DNA from: Euphorbia lathyris
Lineage: Eukaryota; Streptophyta; Magnoliopsida; Malpighiales; Euphorbiaceae
Reading direction: 5' to 3'
DNA: 64,000 nucleotides
NCBI RefSeq assembly: GCF_963576675.1
Contig: NC_088918.1
Span: 56,005,501-56,069,500 of the forward strand
Both the position numbers and the translations under genes were made by a program. Below, piece after piece: positions 56,678 through 64,000 of this stretch. The stretch's first letter is position 1, and each line of letters begins with the position of its first letter. The notes beneath the pieces were generated by a model. The model saw only the letters and a list, made by a program, of their open reading frames with translations. It was not told the DNA's origin and made no database searches.

Positions 56678-59412
56678 TTGTTTTGTGACTTATTAATGAA
56701 ATACTGGGATGTCCTTGGGAGTGACATTGTTAGTTATGTGCTTAATATTCTTAATTCTGATATTATGCCTGAGAACCTGAACCACACTATTATTGCTTTG
56801 ATTCCCAAAATCAAGAATCCTGGAGAGATGAAGGACCTTAGACCAATTGCCTTGTGTAACGTGCTATATAAATTGGTCTCGAAGGTTCTTGCTAATAGGA
56901 TGAAAACGGTTCTGCCTGATATAATCCACGATACTCAGTCGGCCTTTGTCCCTGGAAGGCTTATAACAGATAATGCCATTATTGCATTTGAGATCTTTCA
57001 CGGCATGAAAACAAGAATGAAGGGTGTCAAAGGTAATTTCGCTCTCAAAATCGACATGAGTAAAGCGTATGACAAAATCGAATGGGATTTCCTACGATTA
57101 GCTATGAAGAGAATGAGATTTCCGGATCACTTTGTGAATCTCATTATGATGTGCATTTCATCAGTTTCAATGTCGTTTTTAATAAACGGACAACCGTATG
57201 GTCTACTTTTTCCACAGAGGGGTTTAAGGCAGGGAGACCCGATATCCCCATATCTTTTCCTAATTTGTGCAGCGGCATTGTCAACTAATATCAGAAAAGA
57301 GGTGGAAGCCGGGTCCCTCCACGGAATTAAAGCTAGTAGAACAGGTCCTTATATCTCCCATCTATTTTTCGCGGATGACTCACTGATATTTGGCCGTGCA
57401 AATGAGGCTGAAATTGCTAAAGTGAAAGCACTACTCCAGAATTATGAGAATGCGCCAGGACAGATGGTAAATTATGCTAAATCGGAGGTGTTTTTTAGCG
57501 TAGGGGTCCCTAGTGATAAGTGAACAGCTATCTGCAACTCCCTCAGGGTTGGTGAAACAGGAGCTTTCCCAAAGTATCTCGGCTTACCTACTCTTATTGG
57601 CAGATCAAAAAAAAAGATTTTCTCAAATATCAAGGACCGAGTCATCAAAAGAGTGTAGGGATGGAAGGAGAAATTTCTGTCAACTGGTGGTAGGGAGGTG
57701 CTAATCAAAGTAGTTATTCAAGCTATACTGCAGTACATTATATCGTGCTTCCTCCTACCCGAGACCCTATGTACTGAAATTCAACAATTGATTAACAAGT
57801 TTTGGTGGGGTGGAAAAAGAAGGGAAGTAGGCTATGCACTGGCTGACATGGGAAGCAGTCTGTCATACGAAGGAAAGAGGCGGGTTAGGTTTCAGATGGA
57901 TTCGGTCCTTCAATCTTGCATTGATAGCCAAGCAGTGCTGACGGATCATGACACGCCCCGATTCACTGTGCTCACGGGTACTTAGAGCCAAATACCTCGC
58001 TAACTCCGACATCCTGGATGAGGTAAACCGGCCTAACCCGAGCTATTTTTGGAGAGGTATTGTAAAGGCTAAAGAAATCATGATAGAAGGTTTGATGAGG
58101 CGAATAGGTAATGGAGCGTCTGTCAATATCTAGAATGACTTCTGGCTACCGACGGCTAATGCTAAACAGCCACTGGTCAGCCTTATAAGTCCAAGACTGA
58201 ACCTGGTACAGGAGCTCATCAATTCGGAAATGAAACAATGGGATGAAGGGGTTATGAACCTGTGCTTTACCGCGGATGAAGCTGCAGAAATTCACAGAAT
58301 CAGATTAAGCTTCTGCCAACCGACTGACGGACGATACTAGGGAGCATCGAAGAATGGCGATTTCACTGTTAAAAGCGCCTACCATATCGTTGAAGCACAA
58401 CGAAGGAGAGTAGCGGATATCCCAGAACAGTCGACGAGTAATTCGTCGGTACAGAAAAATATTTGGAAGTGGAAAGTACCGTTGAAAATTTTGCGCTTCA
58501 TGTGAAGGTTATCCAAAAGCATATTACCGTGCTTCACGAACCTAGCAACCCGCGGGATACAGGTCTCACAAGCATGCCCGTTGTGCTTTTCAACTAACGA
58601 ATCTATGTGCCATGTTTTCTTGTATTGTAGGTGGACTCGAAGATTTTGGAAATTGGCAGGCCTGTTGAAACGAGTTGATAAATTAAGTGCACCAGATATT
58701 CAGACATGGGTGAGCTGTTGCAGTGAGGCTCTACCGGAGGCGGATCTACAGTTATGGGCCATGCTATTCTGGAAATTATGGTATAGGAGAAATAAGCTGG
58801 TGCATGAGGCGATATGGATCCCGGACGAAGAGCTACACCGACAAGCACGAGATTTATTGGCGGATTATCGAACGCCCACAAACCAAATTTCCTCTCCGGC
58901 TGCTACTGTTCTGCCAGGTCGTGACTCTATAAAAGCCTGGTCGTTCCCCGCAACCGGTGTGGTTAAAATCAACAGTGACACCAAATATGGGGGTCAATGC
59001 CAAGTGTGTAGGGTAGGCTTGGTGTCACGTAACTCCGAGGGGCTGGTCATGGCATCTGCCGGCATCCCAATTCAAAGTTGTACCACTGTGGAGGAGGCAG
59101 AACTACAAGCCATACTCGAAGGAGTATACCTCGCGAGGGACTACGGATTCAATAACATTATTATTGAATCGGATTCGAAAATGGTGGTGGATGCTTTGTG
59201 TTCGGGAACTCTACCATAATTGCGGCTCTTTTTCTTATATCATGACGTTATGGCTTGGTGTTCAATTTTTGGTTCTGTATCATTCTCGTTTGTACACAGG
59301 GAGAGAAATCGAGTTGCACATGAGCTTGCTGAATGGGCAACGCCGCTCTCTTACCCCCTGTTTTTTTTATCGAGGATGTGCCAGATCCTATTTGGCCTTT
59401 CATTCATTCTGA
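56678..59412 (+). pseudogene. LINE ORF2 (RT, zf-RVT, RNase H), broken
   Basis: The first frame (56678-57523) holds most of the RT: LRPIALCNVLYKLVSKVLAN, FALKIDMSKAYDKIEWDFL with the first catalytic Asp, RGLRQGDPISPYLF, and LFFADDSLIFG near 57370. It ends at a TGA (57521-57523) and continues with further stops and shifts through 58580. The last part (58581-59219) carries zf-RVT remnants and RNase H text (KINSDTKYG, EEAELQAILEG, IIESDSKMVVDA), and the final H-containing block (FVHRERNRVAHELAEWA) lies past a stop. Not functional. Confidence 0.88.
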
Positions 59413-59460
59413 TATAAACATTTTGGCTTGATTAATCTAATTATTCTTTCATTAAAAAAA

Positions 59461-60272
59461 TAATGGATTCAACTCCAAAACCAATCACAGCTTGCTAGTC
59501 CCAAATAGGTTAGAAAATATCCTAAAAGGGGTGCAGATAATAGGATATCTTTCAATAGAACTATTTTGAACGAATAAATTATTATTAAAAAGTAATTTTT
59601 TACTCAAAATCTACTTTCCTTTTTAAAGATAGTTTTACTAAAGATGCGGAATTGAGTATTATTAAAACCTTGAAAATTGTTTAATAAGTAAAGTTGACTG
59701 AATATGCTAAATCTCTCAAGTGATAATGTTATAGATATAAATTGAATAAGCATAATACTATGAAGAGTAGGGATAAAGAGATTTGACAAAAAGAGTTTTA
59801 TAGTGTTTCCGCAAACCAAGGCCTACTCCACTATTCAAGAAAATGCTTGAGATTTTAATACAATCCTTCAATGGGCACGGATCAAGCCTCGCTTAAGTTT
59901 ATGGATTATTAAGAAATATGTTTTAAGCTTACGGGCGTTTAACAAATATGTGTTAAACTTGTGAGTCTAACAAACTTGACAGTACTTTTTACAAGATCTA
60001 CTACTAAATTTATCAAGGCTTGCAGGTGCTTGACGAACCGTTGCAATGCTTTTTACAAGATTTAGTGCCAAACTTTAAAAGGCTTGTCTCTCTAACACAC
60101 AACCTAATGTGTTTACAACCTTATTTTAAAATTAAGGCAAAAATTTATCTCTCGATGTAGTACAGAAGGTGACTGCGTCTGCCTTGCTCAAAATATCAAG
60201 ATGCCCTAGTAACAATTTGACACTTGTGAAAACATTAACGGAAAACTATTACAAAAAGGCTATATTACCTAT
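59461..60272. other. AT-rich spacer, nothing recognised
   Basis: No gene or element ends recognised between the LINE and the LTR element. Confidence 0.5.
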
Positions 60273-62412
60273 TGTTGGGGGCTAATTAAATTTTTGTATT
60301 TTAGTATAGGTTATAATTTTTAGTCTATAGTTATTTTATTTTAATTAAATTCATTTTGCAATCAAATAAAAATGTGATAAAAATAGAAAATAATATCAAA
60401 AGATTATTATAAAAAAAAAAGAAAAAGAAATAATAAAAATCAGGAGTAAATTTGCACCATTTTTTTAGTAACCCGTCCAGCAACTTCGACGATGAAAACG
60501 GATCCCGAAACTGCAAGATATCAGACCGTTATTATTATTTTTTAGAAAGGTCGGGATGTTAGCTTTCCGGAATGTCAAAAACGGAGCAAAACGGAGTTAA
60601 AACGAAGCCGGTAGAATTTTTCAAAGGGAAGTAGTGCTGAAAAACGGGTTTGAACATGTCCAACACATTACAGGAACGTTTTTCACGGCATTATCTCCAT
60701 TCTTCCAACTCCCAACTCAGCCATTTTCTTTCTTCAACTAATGGGAAGGTAATGGGATCATGGGTGAGAAATTTAAAGGCCACTAATATGAGATTTGTTA
60801 CTCAAAATCCTATAAATAGAGCCTAATCATTTCATTCCAAACCCCACTAAAAATCAATCAAAAACACAGAACAACTCAATTTGTCTTTCAAATCTCTCTG
60901 CCAAAATCGGCCTTTTTGTCAATCCTTAGGTTCGTATAAATCGTTCTTTAGCATCTAATTAGTCTAAACAAGGTCTCAATTCCCAGAATTAGTTCTTTAA
61001 TCTTACGTTCCTCAGAAAAGCTTCCAATTTTCAGAAACTTCAAATCCGAAATTCTCTTAGTTTAATCAACCAATTCTCAAATCGTTTCTTGCAATCTCTT
61101 AGTTAGGTCAATAAAATCATTACCCAATCCTCAGTTCAAGCTTTCTTAGTCTAAATCAAATTTCACCATTGTTATATTCTTCAAAGCTTTAAGCATTTTC
61201 CGTGAAACCAAGATCACCGAAACCCCATTTTCGAGTCATTTTCAGTTTACACTCTTATTCCAAATCATGTTTAGAAACTTTTTATTGATCTCAATCAATT
61301 AAAAAGACCCAGAAACAAGCTTTTGAGTTTTTCATCATTGAAAAATTCATCAAACAACTTTTCTGGTGAGCCGTTTTCCAAATTTTATTTAGAGTTCTTT
61401 ATCTGATCATTTTAGCCCAAATTAATTTTAATCTCTTTATTGACATCAATTCTCGAATTCTCAATTTTTATTTCGTAAAAAACGACATCCTATAGCCTTC
61501 TTAATCGCCCCTAAAGTACCCTCCACGAAACAGAATCAAGCTTTTGGTTTTTCAACCATCAAACAATTATTCTGTCACCCAATTTTCAATAATTTATTCC
61601 GACTCATTCACTTGATCTTTTTTTGAAATTCCAGTTCTAAACCCTTCCTTCGTACACTAACTTTAAATACTAGCCTTCGTTTCGCTATAATCGGACCTCT
61701 ATAGCTCCCGAAATTGAGCCCGAAAGTCCCACGAAATCACTGTTTTTATTCCACAAAGTGCTGATGATTTATTAGCTTGATGGTAAATTTCTGCTCAAGT
61801 CTATGAACTCTCTGAATTGCTTCGAATTTACCCAGAATTACCCGGACAACGCAACAGCTCCCGAACCGATTTTCCAGAGTTCCAATCCTCAATTTCACGC
61901 ATCCCAACGACATCAAAGAGATCGGTTTAATTTTATTTCATCTCGTACATATTTGTTTTTATGACTTATTTACATTTCTAGCTTTAAAGTTATTATTTCT
62001 TTTTAAGTTGTAATTTTCATGCTTTATTATTATTTGTAATACAAAAAACATTGAAAAATATTTACAAAATCAATAAAAATATAAAAGAAAATTAAAAAAT
62101 TTATATCTTTGTGTTATTTTATTGTTTTTATTTTTGGTACTTATCTTAAAAATTGTTTCTCCGACTGACCTGTCAAGTAAGGTCGGGACCCAAGACCGTT
62201 GTTTTTATTTTCAGTCCTTGTAACGATCGTCAATCGTTTTCGTTTAGAATTCAAGTAATTTAGGCGCACTTTATTTATTTATTTTATTCAATTACCATTT
62301 TACCTTTTGAGAGCTAGCTTCTCTGGCACGCCCGTATTATTTTTACCATTTTTAATCCCCGCCAACGCGTATCAAGATTGAAAATTGGGATATTTCGAAA
62401 ATATCGCCAACA
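60273..62412 (+). repeat. 5' LTR, about 2.14 kb
   Basis: It starts TGTTGGGG and ends CGCCAACA, so the TGTTGG/CCAACA ends are inverted, as in typical LTRs, and the primer/leader phrase follows within five bases. A canonical TATAAATA at 60811-60818 (context CCTATAAATAGAGCC) marks the promoter, placing U3 at about 60273-60840 and an unusually long R-U5 of about 1.57 kb. The second LTR is outside the window, so borders are inferred. Confidence 0.7.
60811..60818 (+). promoter_or_regulatory. TATA box of the LTR promoter
   Basis: TATAAATA in a CTATAAATAGAG context, with C/A-rich sequence about 30 bp downstream (AAACCCCACTAAAAATC) suitable for a start site. Confidence 0.7.
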
Positions 62413-62650
62413 ATTTTTGGCACGACCAGTGGGACCTAAAAAACATTTTTTTTATTAGTACCAAAACTATGGTTTCTTAAACTTTGCCAAAAAATTTAAA
62501 AATTTTTTTTTTTTCATAACGATTATTATTTGTGTCGCACTCATTTTTTTCGCCCCACTTCACTATCACCAAAATTTGTTTGCTGACGCTAACAATTTTT
62601 GGCACGCCCAGTGGGACCTAAAAACATTTTTTTCTAGTACCGAAAATTTT
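62405..62650 (+). repeat. Duplicated primer-site/leader segment
   Basis: AACAATTTTTGGCACGACCA, then GTGGGACCTAAAA, at 62410-62440 recurs 182 bp later as AACAATTTTTGGCACGCCCA, then GTGGGACCTAAAA (62591 on), each followed by CATTTTTTT and an AGTACC phrase. GGCACGCCCAGTGGGACC-type wording is typical just after the LTR in many plant gypsy elements. Confidence 0.8.
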
Positions 62651-62817
62651 TCACCAAATTTTTTCCTATTTTTCGGCTTAAATTTTTTTTCTATTACTAA
62701 ATTATTTAACCAAAAGTTAATTATTTTGGTAGTGTATTTATGTGGTATTTTATTGCCGTGATATTCTACTTTAGTGTTTTATTTCCAAACTTTCCTAAAT
62801 ATTATTTGTTGTTTACA

Positions 62818-64000
62818 ATGCCACCCAAGAAAAATTCAAGTCGAGAATTACACATTCCGGAGTCTGATGAAAATCAGAAGAGGAATGAAGATACAAACGT
62901 GGACACAAATATACCCGAAGGCTATATTGCCGAGACCGTGAGCCATTTGGAAGATGTTCATCAGATATCAACGCGACAACCAGATTTCGATGCATTCTTT
63001 GCGCGACAAGAGGCTCATATGCGCAACGTAGAAAGGCTTGTAGCCGAGATGTCGCAAAACGTTAAAGCTCAAACCGAGATGATGCAAGCTTCGAGACAAC
63101 CCAATTTGGAAAACAGGATTAATAATCTCACTGACGAGATAAATAAAATCCTGGATAGGTGTGCTGAATTTTATGCTAAAAATTTGAATTATCACAATGT
63201 TTCAGATAACACAAGGGAAGACACTCTCCAAGGCGACCGATATAGGCCACCGCCTAGATATCACAATGCTAAAAATTTGAATTATCACAATGTTTCAGAT
63301 TCAATGAGCGAGGAGATCGAAGAACCTCGGAGCAATTTTCAATACCCCCAAATGCGCCTCATTTTAGGTCAAACACCGAACCTAATACCCACTCGGAGCA
63401 CTATGGTGACGTCAACGCCCGTGGTTCGGGGGGCACATGGAGAAATCAAGACCATGATCATACCCGCGAATATACTCGTGAAAATATTCGTGAGAATTCT
63501 CGTGATAATAACAACGTATCTCGTGTTTCAGGTGTGAGGAGCGAAATGTGTAATGAAGCGGAGGATAGGCAACGTATTCGGAACATCGTGCAAGAAATTT
63601 ATGGACCTACGGTCCGTGAAGTATACCGTCCGGAGTTTCAGAAAGCTTACCCTAGGGAATACGACCAGCGATACCCATTTCCTCACAATTTTAGAATTCC
63701 GGATTTTTCTTTATTTTCAGGTGAAAGTGGACAATCTACCATCGAGCACATTGCTCGATTTTCATTCCAATGCAGCGGGATTAGTGCGGAGCAAGACTTC
63801 GATATGCTTCGTTTGCGTTTATTTCCTGGATCGCTAACTGGACCGGCTTTCACATGGTATACGACATTACAACCTGAATCTATCAGAAGCTGGGGTCGTA
63901 TGGAACAATTATTTCATGCTCAGTTCTATCGAACTGAGCCCGAGGTATGTGTCGCCGAACTATCTCATATGGTTCAGCGCTCAGGCGAGTCCGTTGAAAG
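62818..64000 (+). pseudogene. gag of the Ty3/gypsy element (partial, frameshifted)
   Basis: The ATG at 62818 opens MPPKKNSSRELHIPESDENQ, the natural start just after the leader; an upstream in-frame Met at 62740 would only add a hydrophobic stretch. A helical N-terminal part (RQEAHMRNVERLVAEMSQNV) follows. The phrase AKNLNYHNVSD occurs twice (about residues 145 and 175 from the upstream frame start), encoded by a 33-bp direct repeat at about 63175 and 63268. A frameshift at about 63345 moves gag to another frame, where the conserved Retrotrans_gag core is read (63680-63990, FTWYTTLQPE, LFHAQFYRTEPEV). It is cut by the window end. Confidence 0.82.

Larger units (their letters stand above)
55641..59460 (+). 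mobile_element. Degenerate L1-type LINE lacking its endonuclease
   Basis: A plus-strand LINE with ORF1 relics (55.64-56.4 kb), reverse transcriptase starting at about 56.68 kb, zf-RVT and RNase H, and a short A run at 59453-59460 as tail. Only about 300 bp separate the ORF1 zinc-knuckle region from RT, so the AP-type endonuclease is missing. Several stops and frameshifts are present. Confidence 0.85.
60273..64000 (+). mobile_element. Ty3/gypsy retrotransposon, 5' part only (cut by window edge)
   Basis: A long LTR, a doubled primer/leader segment and a gag gene lie in order on the plus strand; pol and the 3' LTR would lie beyond 64000. The gag type (RIPDFSLFSGESG, TIEHIARFSFQC, LFPGSLTGPAFTWYTTL) is of the plant non-chromovirus sort (Athila/Tat-like). 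Confidence 0.8.

Overview
This is nuclear DNA from a eudicot plant. The evidence is spliced genes with GT-AG introns, a plant PLS-DYW pentatricopeptide gene, plant NF-YB and Nudix families, Stowaway and Tourist MITEs, and Tat-lineage LTR retrotransposons. I cannot fix the species from sequence alone. Most of the window is AT-rich and repeat-dominated. I see only four genes I would call host genes.

Host genes: (1) 1130-1684 (+), an NF-YB transcription factor of the LEC1/L1L class, with an RY element, G-box and CCAAT boxes just upstream. (2) 26680-30418 (+), an eight-exon plant Nudix hydrolase of the NUDT2/8/10 group, with a noncoding first exon. (3) 43776-45896 (+), an intronless DYW-class PPR protein resembling Arabidopsis At5g39680, with a spliced 5' UTR. 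(4) 52678-53133 (-), a second NF-YB of the ordinary non-LEC1 class. Two functionally distinct NF-YB classes therefore lie about 51 kb apart.

Mobile DNA, left to right: a hAT/Tip100-like element (1979-2743); a Copia relic (about 2752-3690); a Stowaway MITE (3715-3977); a young Tat-lineage Ty3/gypsy element (4476-12322) that keeps both LTRs and its target duplication but has lost primer site, gag and half of protease, and carries a spliced antisense gene; a 6.1-kb compound tandem array (12814-18945); a fold-back element (19979-21504); a 5'-truncated L1 LINE (21703-24664); two neighbouring Tourist MITEs (24776-25433); nested TEs inside a Nudix intron (27444-28693 containing 27960-28473); LINE and Copia relics (30771-34145); a Tourist-like element with a MULE MITE inside it (34146-35019); a probable Helitron (about 36740-39548); a LINE-derived poly(A) retrocopy (40141-40861); another Tourist-like element (46550-47444); L1 ORF1 relics (51370-52150); a fold-back MITE (54324-54503); a degenerate L1 lacking its endonuclease (about 55640-59460); and the start of a second Ty3/gypsy element with a 2.1-kb LTR, running off the right edge (60273-64000).

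The most unusual object is the array at 12814-18945. A CpG-rich degenerate pentamer block (TTACG-type, containing one inverted segment) passes into about 330 copies of a nearly CpG-free 16-bp unit, and the far end returns to the pentamer. No known gene or TE explains it.
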